This document shows positions 34,475-42,560 of a stretch of 64,000 nucleotides of DNA, piece by piece. The notes beneath the pieces are model-generated. The model did not search any database and was not told where the DNA came from. It worked only from the letters and a program-made list of their open reading frames with translations. Within the stretch, counting starts at the first letter, position 1. Each line of letters starts with the position of its first letter. Source of the DNA: JBBATK01 sp040398805 (GTDB taxonomy: Bacteria; Bacteroidota; Ignavibacteria; Kapaibacteriales; NICIL-2). Made by a program: the position numbers and the translations under genes. Location: assembly GCA_040398805.1 (NCBI GenBank), contig JBBATK010000001.1:1-64000 (forward strand), written 5' to 3'.

Positions 34475-35434
34475 ATGCAATCCACCACCGATATTCTCCT
34501 CCTCGGCGCCGGAGGCAAGGTCGCGCAATTCCTCGTGCGTCTTTTTCTCAGCGAAACCGACTGGTCCATGACTCTCCTGAGCAGTCAGGATATCGGTGCC
34601 CGGTATCCTGACTCCCCGCGATTGGAGTTTGTGCGGACGGCGGCCACGGATGCCAAGGAGGTGCGCAGGGAGTGCATGGCCAGGCAGCCGCGAGTGGTCA
34701 TCAATTGCGCCGCCATGACGAATGTGGATGCCTGCGAATCCGACAAGCAGACGGCCTCCGCTTTGAATGTGAAGGTGGTGGAGAACCTTGTGAGGGCATG
34801 CAGCATCACCGAGGCGCATCTCATCCATTTCTCCACGGATTATGTGTTCAACGGCGAGAAGGGACCGTATACCGAGACCGACCTTCCCGATCCCATCAGT
34901 TATTATGGTCGCACCAAGCTTGCCGGCGAGAACGCCATCTTGACGTCGAAGATCCCCTCGACCATCATCCGCACGAACATCGTGTATGGTCACTTGCCCG
35001 GCGTGAAGAAGGATTTCGTGACGTGGGTGCGCGACAGTTGCGCAGAGGGGACACCCATCTCCGTTGTCAACGACCAGTTCGGCAACCCGACCGCCGCCGC
35101 GGATATCGCAGCAGCGACGATGCGCATCATGGAGAAAGGGCGTACGGGGATTTATCATGTGGCCGGACCCGAGTACATCGACCGCTTCGCTTTTGCGTGT
35201 CGCATAGCAGACTTTTTCGGTGTCGATGCTTCGTGCATCAAACCACAAACCACGGCCGAACTCCGGCAACCCGCGAAGCGTCCGTTGCGGGCGGGATTGG
35301 TCACCCTGAAGGCGGAAACCGACCTGGGCATACGGCTCACGCGCATCGACGACGGCTTGCTCGAGTACAAGCGGTATGGCTCCGCACGACCCTCCGTGCT
35401 GGGTGATTTCTCCTCCTCTCGAGCAACCTCATGA
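34475..35434 (+). CDS. RmlD-like NAD-dependent sugar-nucleotide reductase/epimerase
   Basis: A 319-residue extended short-chain dehydrogenase of the dTDP-4-dehydrorhamnose reductase type. The dinucleotide motif is LLGAGGKVAQF, then NCAAMTNVDACE, HFSTDYVFNGEKGPYTE, and the catalytic SYYGRTKLAGE (YxxxK). No rmlA, rmlB or rmlC gene is nearby, so the sugar substrate is open; it may also be a methionine adenosyltransferase regulatory-type homologue. It is the first gene of a tightly overlapping set with nnr, vanZ-like and tgt. Confidence 0.85.
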   Translation: MQSTTDILLLGAGGKVAQFLVRLFLSETDWSMTLLSSQDIGARYPDSPRLEFVRTAATDAKEVRRECMARQPRVVINCAAMTNVDACESDKQTASALNVKVVENLVRACSITEAHLIHFSTDYVFNGEKGPYTETDLPDPISYYGRTKLAGENAILTSKIPSTIIRTNIVYGHLPGVKKDFVTWVRDSCAEGTPISVVNDQFGNPTAAADIAAATMRIMEKGRTGIYHVAGPEYIDRFAFACRIADFFGVDASCIKPQTTAELRQPAKRPLRAGLVTLKAETDLGIRLTRIDDGLLEYKRYGSARPSVLGDFSSSRATS

Positions 35435-36960
35435 TACCGGTATTGACACCAGAAGCCATGCGCTCCGCCGACCGAGCAGGAGTGGACGAGCTTGGATTCA
35501 CGTCGTTGGACCTCATGGAGAATGCCTCCCGGTCATGTGCGGATATCATTCTCGACGTGCTTCCTCCGCGCAGTACTATTCTGGTGCTTTGCGGAACGGG
35601 CAACAACGGCGGTGACGGATTCGCCGTCGCCCGGATGCTCTCCTCGGTGCACACCGTACGCGTTGCCTGGATAGGCGACCATCATCGCATGACACCCGAG
35701 ACGGCCGAAGAATTTTCGCGATGCGTCAATGCCGGCGTCTCCTGCGTCCATGTGAGCGGGGAAGAGTCGGTCACACCCTTGTTCCACGAGCGGTGCGACG
35801 GCATCATCGACGCTCTCGTCGGCATCGGCGGATCCGAGGAACTCCGCGGACTTGCCGTGCCGCTGCTGCGGTCTGCCAACGCGTGCTCGTGCCTGCGCAT
35901 CGCCGTGGATGTACCCACCGGACTGAATGCTTCGACGGGAAAGGCGCATGAACACTGCTTCCGAGCGCATCACACCATCACGATGGCCGCTCCCAAGAGC
36001 GGACTGTACCTGCGGGACGGTAAAGACGTGTGCGGGCAGATCCATGTGGCGGCCATCGGACTCACGCCCGGAATCATCGATGCTGGGACCGCCGTCCATG
36101 TCATCGAGCAGAAAGACGTCCAGTCGATGTACACACCGAGGAAGAACGATACCTCGAAGTTCGATTACGGTCGCATCTGCATCATCGCCGGCAGTCGCGA
36201 CATGCCGGGGGCTGCCGCCTTGAGCGCGAATGCGGCCATCGTGAGCGGAGCAGGCTTGGTGGAGGTATGCAGTACGGCGTTTCACGCGCATCTTCTGCCC
36301 GAAGTGCTCCAAACCCACGTTCCGTCGACAGATGCCGGTACCCTTGGATGGCAAGGATACGAGCGGATACGCAAAGCTTGCGACAAAGCCCAGTGCATCG
36401 TCATCGGACCCGGTTTAGGATGGCACGAGGAAACCTCACGGCTCGTCGAAATGGTCATCAAGGAATACGGTGATACGAAGCCGGTGATCGTCGACGCCGA
36501 CGGCTTGCGGGCCGTTTCGTGCACAGAAGGCGTGGGTTCGCAGGTAGTCCTTACACCGCATGCGGGAGAATTCGCCCGCCTGCGGGAGAAATGTTCGAAC
36601 CTTGCGCCATCACTCTCTTCGGCAGAGGAACTCGCTGCCTATCTGCGCTGTATCATCGTGGCGAAAGGAGTTCCCGTGCGCATCACCGATGGTTCGCGGA
36701 CCCTATGGAACGCGAATGGCAACCCCGGCATGGCGACGGCAGGCAGTGGTGATGTCGCTGCGGGCGTCATAGCGACGATGACCTGCCGACTCTCCTCCGC
36801 GCCGTTGCTCGAGCGCGTTGCTGCCGGAGTGTACATCCATGCAATGGCCGGCGACCTGGCAGCGGAGCACTTCACCCCTGAGGGAGTGACGGCGTCGCGC
36901 ATCGTGTCGTTGCTTCATGAGGCATTACCAGCGGTGGTTCACGGAAAGGAGCGCATGTGA
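35431..36960 (+). CDS. nnr: Bifunctional NAD(P)H-hydrate epimerase/dehydratase
   Basis: 509 residues. The N-terminal YjeF_N domain (about 1-215) epimerises NAD(P)HX and has LMENASRS and GTGNNGGDGFAVARML. The C-terminal ribokinase-like domain (about 235-500) dehydrates S-NAD(P)HX using ADP or ATP and has AGSRDMPGAAALSANAAI, VIGPGLGW, LTPHAGEFARL and AGSGDVAAGVIATM. Together they repair hydrated nicotinamide cofactors. It overlaps the upstream gene by four bases. Confidence 0.95.
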   Translation: MIPVLTPEAMRSADRAGVDELGFTSLDLMENASRSCADIILDVLPPRSTILVLCGTGNNGGDGFAVARMLSSVHTVRVAWIGDHHRMTPETAEEFSRCVNAGVSCVHVSGEESVTPLFHERCDGIIDALVGIGGSEELRGLAVPLLRSANACSCLRIAVDVPTGLNASTGKAHEHCFRAHHTITMAAPKSGLYLRDGKDVCGQIHVAAIGLTPGIIDAGTAVHVIEQKDVQSMYTPRKNDTSKFDYGRICIIAGSRDMPGAAALSANAAIVSGAGLVEVCSTAFHAHLLPEVLQTHVPSTDAGTLGWQGYERIRKACDKAQCIVIGPGLGWHEETSRLVEMVIKEYGDTKPVIVDADGLRAVSCTEGVGSQVVLTPHAGEFARLREKCSNLAPSLSSAEELAAYLRCIIVAKGVPVRITDGSRTLWNANGNPGMATAGSGDVAAGVIATMTCRLSSAPLLERVAAGVYIHAMAGDLAAEHFTPEGVTASRIVSLLHEALPAVVHGKERM

Positions 36961-37352
36961 TGCGCCCTCTGCGACCGTTCATCATGCGCTATGGACCGCT
37001 CGTGGTCCTGAGTCTGCTCATCTTCCTTGCATCGGCTCAGGAACAAGCTCCCATGCCCGATCTGGGCTTCACGTGGCAGGATAAGGTGTATCATTTTTTC
37101 GCCTATATGGCGTATGCCGTCACCGTCCACCGGGCGGTATCGGGAACGTCCGTATCGACACGCGGAGTCATCGTGCGGGTGATGGTCATAACGGCGGTGT
37201 ATGCCGCGAGCGACGAGTGGCATCAGTCGTTCGTTCCGGGGCGGAGTAGCGAGGTGCCGGACTGGATCGCGGATGTGTCGGGAGCTGCGGTAGTATCGCT
37301 GTTCATCGGGCACGAGGCACGGGTGAAAGACAGAGGAGGGAGAGGAGAATGA
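36960..37352 (+). CDS. VanZ-like membrane protein
   Basis: A 130-residue protein with four probable membrane segments and the VanZ signature: DKVYHFFAYMAYA near the middle, then SDEWHQSFVPGRSSEVPDWIADVSG. VanZ-like proteins are of unclear function; the namesake gives teicoplanin resistance, but most chromosomal members do not. The ATG overlaps the nnr stop by one base (TGATG); a GTG three bases earlier is also possible. Its end overlaps tgt by four bases. Confidence 0.87.
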   Translation: MRPLRPFIMRYGPLVVLSLLIFLASAQEQAPMPDLGFTWQDKVYHFFAYMAYAVTVHRAVSGTSVSTRGVIVRVMVITAVYAASDEWHQSFVPGRSSEVPDWIADVSGAAVVSLFIGHEARVKDRGGRGE

Positions 37353-38497
37353 AGAGTGAAATGTTCGAGCTGATTTCCGAATGTCCTGACACGCGGGCCC
37401 GCACAGGCATCCTGCACACCGACCACGGTCCGGTGCAGACCCCCATTTTCATGCCCGTCGGCACGCAAGGTTCCGTCAAGGCCATCGACCGTCGAGGACT
37501 CGACGAGGTGGGTGCGCAGATCATCCTCTCGAATACCTACCATCTGTATCTGCGACCGGGCAGCGACGTCCTTACAGGGTTCGGCGGCCTGCACAAGTTC
37601 ATGGGATGGAACAAACCCATCCTCACGGACAGCGGCGGATACCAGGTGTTCTCCCTTCGCGACCTCCGGAAAATCACGGACGACGGGGTGGAGTTCCGTT
37701 CGCACATCGACGGCTCCAAGCACTTCTTCACGCCGGAGTCGGTGATCGGCATGCAACGGGCCATCGGGTCGGACATCATGATGTGTTTCGACGAATGCAC
37801 TCCGTACCCATGCACGCCGGCGGAGGCGAAGGCGTCGATGCTACGGACGATCGAATGGGAGGAGCGCTGCTTGGAGGAGCATGAACGTCATCCCTATCCG
37901 TACGACTTTTCGCAACGTCTGTTCGCCATCGGTCAAGGAAGCATCTATCCCGACCTGCGACGTGCATGCCTGGAGGAACTCTGTTCCATGCCGTTCGACG
38001 GGTACGCGATCGGCGGACTTGCCATCGGTGAACCGCTGGCGGAGATGTATGATATCGTGGCCGTGTCCACCGAGGTCATTCCGAAGACGAAGGCGCGGTA
38101 CCTTATGGGCGTGGGGACCCCTCAGAACATCCTCAATGCCATTGAGCTGGGGGTGGATATGTTCGACTGCGTCATGCCGACGCGGAATGCGCGCAACGGC
38201 ACGCTCTTCACCACGACGGGCAAGGTCAATATCCGCAATGCGGCGTACAAGGACGATCACGAACCGCTCGACGCGGGCATACCGCTGTATGCGAGCACGG
38301 AGTTCTCCCGCGGATATGTGCGGCACCTGTTCGCCGTTGGCGAGATACTCGGTTTGCAGCTTGCCACGCAGCAGAACCTGGCGTTTTATCTGTGGCTGGT
38401 CACGACCGCTCGAGAGAAAATACAGCAGGGCTGTTTTCGTCAGTGGAAGTCGGAGTTCTTATCCACCTACTATCCCGACGACGCGCGACGCGCGTAG
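37349..38497 (+). CDS. tgt: Queuine tRNA-ribosyltransferase
   Basis: 382 residues, a full-length Tgt that exchanges G34 for preQ1 or queuine in GUN-anticodon tRNAs. The substrate-pocket and catalytic motifs are present: TPIFMPVGTQGSVKA, ILTDSGGYQVFSL (general base Asp), IGGLAIGE, MGVGTPQNIL and DMFDCVMPTRNARNG (nucleophile Asp). The structural zinc site is not: the usual C-x-C-x-x-C lines up with Ile311, Leu313, Ser316, and the distal His with a Gln in LATQQNLAFY. From memory, Bacteroidetes Tgts also lack the cysteines, so this is probably lineage-typical. A strong GGAGGGAGAGGAG lies before the start. Confidence 0.94.
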   Translation: MKSEMFELISECPDTRARTGILHTDHGPVQTPIFMPVGTQGSVKAIDRRGLDEVGAQIILSNTYHLYLRPGSDVLTGFGGLHKFMGWNKPILTDSGGYQVFSLRDLRKITDDGVEFRSHIDGSKHFFTPESVIGMQRAIGSDIMMCFDECTPYPCTPAEAKASMLRTIEWEERCLEEHERHPYPYDFSQRLFAIGQGSIYPDLRRACLEELCSMPFDGYAIGGLAIGEPLAEMYDIVAVSTEVIPKTKARYLMGVGTPQNILNAIELGVDMFDCVMPTRNARNGTLFTTTGKVNIRNAAYKDDHEPLDAGIPLYASTEFSRGYVRHLFAVGEILGLQLATQQNLAFYLWLVTTAREKIQQGCFRQWKSEFLSTYYPDDARRA

Positions 38498-38549
38498 GGA
38501 TTCGTACTTTCGTCCTCAACGATTCTTTCACGTTACCCGTATCACATCC

Positions 38550-38882
38550 ATGAATATCCTTTTCGCTTTCATGCCGCCTCCGGGCGCACAAGGACAAGAC
38601 CCGGCCTCGCAGATGACGTCGACGCTGGTCATGTTCGGAACCCTCATCGTCGTGTTCTATTTCTTCATGATCCGCCCGCAAGCCAAAAAGCAGAAGGAGC
38701 ACAAGAAGATGCTCGACGGCATGCAGAAGGGCGACAAGGTCATCACGACCTCCGGTATCCATGGAAGCATCGCCGAAATGGATGCGGACGGAAAGACGGT
38801 GCTGGTGAACGTTTCCGACAACACGAAGATGCGCTTCGATCGCGCCGCCATCTCCGCGGTTCAGTCGAAGTCCGGTTCCTAA
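38550..38882 (+). CDS. yajC: Sec translocase auxiliary subunit YajC
   Basis: A 110-residue YajC: one membrane helix (about residues 25-45, LVMFGTLIVVFYFFMIRPQ) followed by KKQKEHKKMLDGMQKGDKVITTSGIHGSIAEM. It joins SecDF in protein export. The order tgt-yajC is classical, often with secDF behind, but here ribBA comes next. It starts ~50 bases after tgt. Confidence 0.95.
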   Translation: MNILFAFMPPPGAQGQDPASQMTSTLVMFGTLIVVFYFFMIRPQAKKQKEHKKMLDGMQKGDKVITTSGIHGSIAEMDADGKTVLVNVSDNTKMRFDRAAISAVQSKSGS

Positions 38883-38932
38883 TCCTCCATCGCTGCCTCT
38901 CAGCCTGGTACCATTTCACCAAGCGAAGTTCC

Positions 38933-40141
38933 ATGAACGATACATTCGATACGATCGACGACGCGATCCGTGACATTGCCGACGGAAAGTTCGTCGTGGT
39001 GCTGGACGATGAAGACCGGGAGAACGAAGGCGACCTGTTGTGCGCCGCCTCCTTGTGCACGCCGGAACATGTGACCTTCATGTCCGTGCATGGTCGCGGA
39101 CTCATCTGCACGCCGATCAGCAAGGAGCGCGCCATCGAGCTGCGTCTGCAGCCCATGGTCCAGAACAATTCCGCTCTGCACGAAACGAACTTCACCGTTT
39201 CCATCGATTACGTGCACGGGACGACGACAGGCATCTCGTCGCCGGATCGCAGCGCGACGATCCGTGCTCTTGCACACCCTGACGCCAAGCCGGAGGATTT
39301 CGGTCGTCCGGGACATGTGTTTCCCATTGTCGCCGTTGATCACGGTGTATTGCGTCGGGCCGGTCACACCGAAGCCGCGGTAGACCTATCGAGGCTCGCC
39401 GGTACCGGTGATGCCGGCGTCATCTGCGAGATCGTCGATGATGACGGAACGATGGCACGAGCACCCAGATTGCATGAATTCGCTCGCCGACACGGCTTGC
39501 GGATCATCACGATCAAGGATCTCATCGCATATCGGTTGGAGAGGGAACGAAGCGTGGTGCGGAAAGCCGAGGCCGATCTCGAGACGGAGTACGGGGTGTT
39601 CCGTATCGCTGTCTATCAAGCGGCCGAGGAGAACAAGGAGCATGTGGCGCTCGTGAAAGGCGATGTGACAGACGGAGAGCCCGTCCTGGTCCGCGTCCAC
39701 AGCGAATGCATGACGGGCGATATCTTCCATTCGAAGCATTGCGATTGCGGCGCGCAACTCGATGCCGCCCTGCGCGCCATCGACGAGGCAGCAAGAGGCG
39801 TGGTGTTGTATATGCGTCAGGAAGGACGAGGCATAGGACTGGTGAACAAGATCCGCGCGTATCAGTTGCAGGCGCAGGGAATGGACACGGTGGAAGCCAA
39901 TATCCATCTGGGTTTCAAGCCGGATGCTCGAGAATACGGGATCGGTGCGCAGATACTGTATGATCTGGGTGTACGGAAGATGCGCCTTCTGACGAACAAC
40001 CCGACGAAGAGGGTAGGCTTGTCCGGGTTCGGACTTGAGACGGTCGAGCTGGTTCCCATCGAGGTGGAACCGAATGCGGTGAACCAGCGATACATGGAGA
40101 CGAAGAAAGAGCGCATGGGACACATCCTCCGGAATGTCTAG
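38933..40141 (+). CDS. ribBA: Bifunctional DHBP synthase / GTP cyclohydrolase II
   Basis: 402 residues. The N-terminal half (about 1-205) is 3,4-dihydroxy-2-butanone-4-phosphate synthase with DDEDRENEGDL and RPGHVFPI-type segments; the C-terminal half is GTP cyclohydrolase II with VRVHSECMTGDIFHSKHCDCGAQL (zinc cysteines) and RQEGRGIGLVNKI. It supplies both riboflavin precursors. No other rib genes and no FMN riboswitch are seen nearby. Confidence 0.96.
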   Translation: MNDTFDTIDDAIRDIADGKFVVVLDDEDRENEGDLLCAASLCTPEHVTFMSVHGRGLICTPISKERAIELRLQPMVQNNSALHETNFTVSIDYVHGTTTGISSPDRSATIRALAHPDAKPEDFGRPGHVFPIVAVDHGVLRRAGHTEAAVDLSRLAGTGDAGVICEIVDDDGTMARAPRLHEFARRHGLRIITIKDLIAYRLERERSVVRKAEADLETEYGVFRIAVYQAAEENKEHVALVKGDVTDGEPVLVRVHSECMTGDIFHSKHCDCGAQLDAALRAIDEAARGVVLYMRQEGRGIGLVNKIRAYQLQAQGMDTVEANIHLGFKPDAREYGIGAQILYDLGVRKMRLLTNNPTKRVGLSGFGLETVELVPIEVEPNAVNQRYMETKKERMGHILRNV

Positions 40142-40236
40142 CCTGGGCACGCACCGCGCCACGTCCTTGGCGTGTCGCCGGTGAGTGAATGCCGCGCCGT
40201 ATCTTCGCAAGAACAGAAAACGATGACGGTATGAGA

Positions 40237-40263
40237 CAAAGCAGTTCCGCCGGAACTGCTTTG
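40237..40263. terminator. Strong hairpin between ribBA and greA
   Basis: CAAAGCAGTTCC pairs perfectly with GGAACTGCTTTG around a 3-base loop. The T-run is short (TTT, then GGCATTT), so it is either a weak terminator for ribBA or a regulatory hairpin ahead of greA. Confidence 0.55.
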
Positions 40264-40316
40264 GCATTTGCATTCCGGGGAACGATAGGTAGAACGATCA
40301 TCAACGTGGAACAAAC

Positions 40317-40796
40317 ATGGCACCTGTATACATGACCCGTGACCGGGTGAAGGAATTGGAAGACGAGATACGCGACATGAAGACGCGGGTCCGGAAGGAG
40401 ATCGCGCAAAAGATCGCCGACGCACGGGCGCACGGAGATTTGTCGGAGAACGCGGACTACGAAGCGGCCAAGCACGAGCAGGAGCTGTTCGAGATGAAAC
40501 TCGCGACGATGGAGAAGACGCTCGGAAACGTGAAGGTGATCGATCCCAAAGACCTTCCCGATGATGGCTCCGTGTACATCCTCTCCGAAGTGCGGTTGCT
40601 GAACATGAAAGTCAACAAAGAGGTCGGCTTCACGCTGGTAAGCGAGGAAGAGGCGGACTTCCAACACAATCGGCTCTCGGTGAGCTCGCCTCTCGGCAAA
40701 GCGCTGCTGGGCAAGACCACGGGTGACATCGTCGAGACCAAAGCGCCGGCGGGCATGATCCAGTACAAGATCCTCGACGTCAAGCGCGGTTCATGA
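40317..40796 (+). CDS. greA: Transcription elongation factor GreA
   Basis: 159 residues. The N-terminal coiled coil carries the acidic tip DLSENADYEAAKHEQ that reaches into the RNA polymerase secondary channel to stimulate transcript cleavage; the C-terminal FKBP-like domain ends SPLGKALLGKTTGDIVETKAP and YKILDVK. It rescues backtracked polymerase. There is no Shine-Dalgarno sequence. Confidence 0.96.
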   Translation: MAPVYMTRDRVKELEDEIRDMKTRVRKEIAQKIADARAHGDLSENADYEAAKHEQELFEMKLATMEKTLGNVKVIDPKDLPDDGSVYILSEVRLLNMKVNKEVGFTLVSEEEADFQHNRLSVSSPLGKALLGKTTGDIVETKAPAGMIQYKILDVKRGS

Positions 40797-40976
40797 TGGC
40801 GAAGAATCGAGGACTGAAGCGGCCTGGCGGCTGATCGGGAGTCCGGAGTCGTCTTGGTGGAACAAGGGAGCGGATGCCGACGGCCTGCGTCGGGAAAGCG
40901 AGTCGGGTGCGAGTGCCGCCCAAGGGGAAACGGGTCTGCAGACCGCATTAAATCTACCTTCTGTGGAAAAAATGTC

Positions 40977-41007
40977 TTGCAGACCGTACCCACCAAACAT
41001 AACTTTG
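40977..41007 (+). promoter_or_regulatory. Bacteroidetes-type promoter for the HU gene
   Basis: TTG (40977-40979), a 20-base spacer, then TAACTTTG (41000-41007). The predicted start near 41013 leaves a ~40-base leader before the HU start codon. Confidence 0.78.
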
Positions 41008-41052
41008 TACCACAATTAACTGGTAGTTGGTTACACTTTATGGGGTTCAGAT

Positions 41053-41424
41053 ATGAACAAGGGTGATCTCGTAGAATCGATTGCAGCAAGTGCAGCGCTC
41101 TCAAAATCTCAGGCAGAGAAGGCTCTCAATGCAACGATCGAATCAATCGCATCAACGCTCGCGAAGGGCAATACCGTCTCTCTCATCGGCTTCGGAACGT
41201 TCAGCGTTTCTCAGCGTGGCGCTCGCAAGGGCAAGAATCCGCGTACCGGTGAGACCATCAAGATCGCAGCTCGCAAGGTTGCGAAGTTCAAGGCAGGCAA
41301 GGGTCTCTCCGATGCAGTGAAGTCAGGCAAGGCGAAGTCAGCAGCGCCGAAGAAAGCCGCAGCACCGAAGAAGGCAGCCGCACCGAAGAAGGCAGCTCCG
41401 AAGAAAGCTGCAAAGAAGAAGTGA
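41053..41424 (+). CDS. HU family DNA-binding protein with Lys/Ala/Pro tail
   Basis: A 123-residue protein. Residues 1-90 are a standard HU/IHF fold: MNKGDLVESIAASAALSKSQ, the SLIGFGTFSVSQR strand, and the DNA-binding arm KGKNPRTGETIKIAARKVAKFKAGKGL. The tail consists of repeated AAPKK units ending KKAAKKK, resembling histone H1-like extensions that add non-specific DNA contact. Its own promoter and terminator make it a single-gene transcript, presumably abundant. Confidence 0.95.
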   Translation: MNKGDLVESIAASAALSKSQAEKALNATIESIASTLAKGNTVSLIGFGTFSVSQRGARKGKNPRTGETIKIAARKVAKFKAGKGLSDAVKSGKAKSAAPKKAAAPKKAAAPKKAAPKKAAKKK

Positions 41425-41430
41425 TTTCTT

Positions 41431-41464
41431 AGCCGTCCCGCATTTGCGGGACGGCTTTTTTTTT
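41431..41464 (+). terminator. Intrinsic terminator after the HU gene
   Basis: AGCCGTCCCGC pairs with GCGGGACGGCT around a 4-base loop, followed by a run of nine or more T. Confidence 0.93.
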
Positions 41465-41523
41465 GCGCAAGCGACATCTCGGATCGTTCATCGTGCTTCC
41501 ATCAGACTTCCAACCGCTTTGTA

Positions 41524-42453
41524 GTGACATTCCGACACAACCACATACTGTCAACACGTCAGCTCTCGGCAGATGACGTTCACATGATTCTCGACAAAGC
41601 GCGTGGCTATCGCGCTTTTTTTTCGACCGAAACGATCAGTGACGACCTTCGAGGAGCCGTCGTCATCAATGCCTTCTTCGAGTCGAGCACACGGACCCGT
41701 TCGTCGTTCGAGATCGCCGCGAAGCGGCTCGGTGCGCATGTCATCAATTTCCAATCGCAAAGCAGCAGCATTTCGAAGGGAGAGTCGCTGAAGGATACCC
41801 TGTGCACGCTGGATGCCATGGCTCCGGATATCATCGTGATGCGCCACAACCAGAGCGGCGCTGCCGAATACGCCACCCGTCTGGTGCGTTCGCGGGTGAT
41901 GAACGCCGGCGATGGCATGCATGAACATCCTACGCAGGCGTTGTTGGATGTGTTGACGCTTTCGGATGTCTTCACCGATCTCCGGTCTCGATCGATCGGT
42001 ATCGTCGGGGACCTTCTTCACAGCAGGGTGTTCCGTTCGAACGTCCACCTGCTTCATACCCTGGGCGCAAAGGTACATGTATGTGCTCCGTCCACGCTGG
42101 TACCGCGCGACACGGACGCCTTCCCTGTCACGCGTCACAAGGATCTCCACTCCTTGCTTGCGTCCGTGGATGCCGTCATGATGTTGCGATTGCAGAACGA
42201 GCGTATGAATGGCGGTCTGCTGCCGCGGGGAAGGGAGTACGGAAAACGTTTCGGTCTGACCATGGAGCATCTGCAAAGGTTTCCGGATCTGCAGGTATTG
42301 CATCCGGGTCCGGCCAACTATGGATGGGAGATGGACGAAGCCGTCAGTCTCCATCCCCGATGTCACATGCGGACACAGGTCACGAATGGTGTCTATGTCC
42401 GCATGGCCTGCATGAAGCTGATTGCCGACGGTGGCGAGGCCCTGCCCCGCTGA
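41524..42453 (+). CDS. pyrB: Aspartate carbamoyltransferase catalytic subunit
   Basis: 309 residues, starting at GTG. It condenses carbamoyl phosphate with aspartate in pyrimidine synthesis. Visible are FFESSTRTRSSFE (carbamoyl phosphate), GDGMHEHPTQALLD, GDLLHSRVFRSN, MMLRLQNERM and LHPGPANYG. No pyrI regulatory gene and no dihydroorotase gene adjoin; carB follows ~110 bases downstream, so the two pyrimidine enzymes may share a transcript. No Shine-Dalgarno sequence precedes the GTG. Confidence 0.95.
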   Translation: MTFRHNHILSTRQLSADDVHMILDKARGYRAFFSTETISDDLRGAVVINAFFESSTRTRSSFEIAAKRLGAHVINFQSQSSSISKGESLKDTLCTLDAMAPDIIVMRHNQSGAAEYATRLVRSRVMNAGDGMHEHPTQALLDVLTLSDVFTDLRSRSIGIVGDLLHSRVFRSNVHLLHTLGAKVHVCAPSTLVPRDTDAFPVTRHKDLHSLLASVDAVMMLRLQNERMNGGLLPRGREYGKRFGLTMEHLQRFPDLQVLHPGPANYGWEMDEAVSLHPRCHMRTQVTNGVYVRMACMKLIADGGEALPR

Positions 42454-42560
42454 CGTGCGGTCCGACGGTGTTTGCCCAGGAGTCGGTTCGTCCTTGAGCC
42501 GGGTCGCTTACGGATGCCGTTGGATTTTGACTACACAGATATTGATTGATACATACCACT

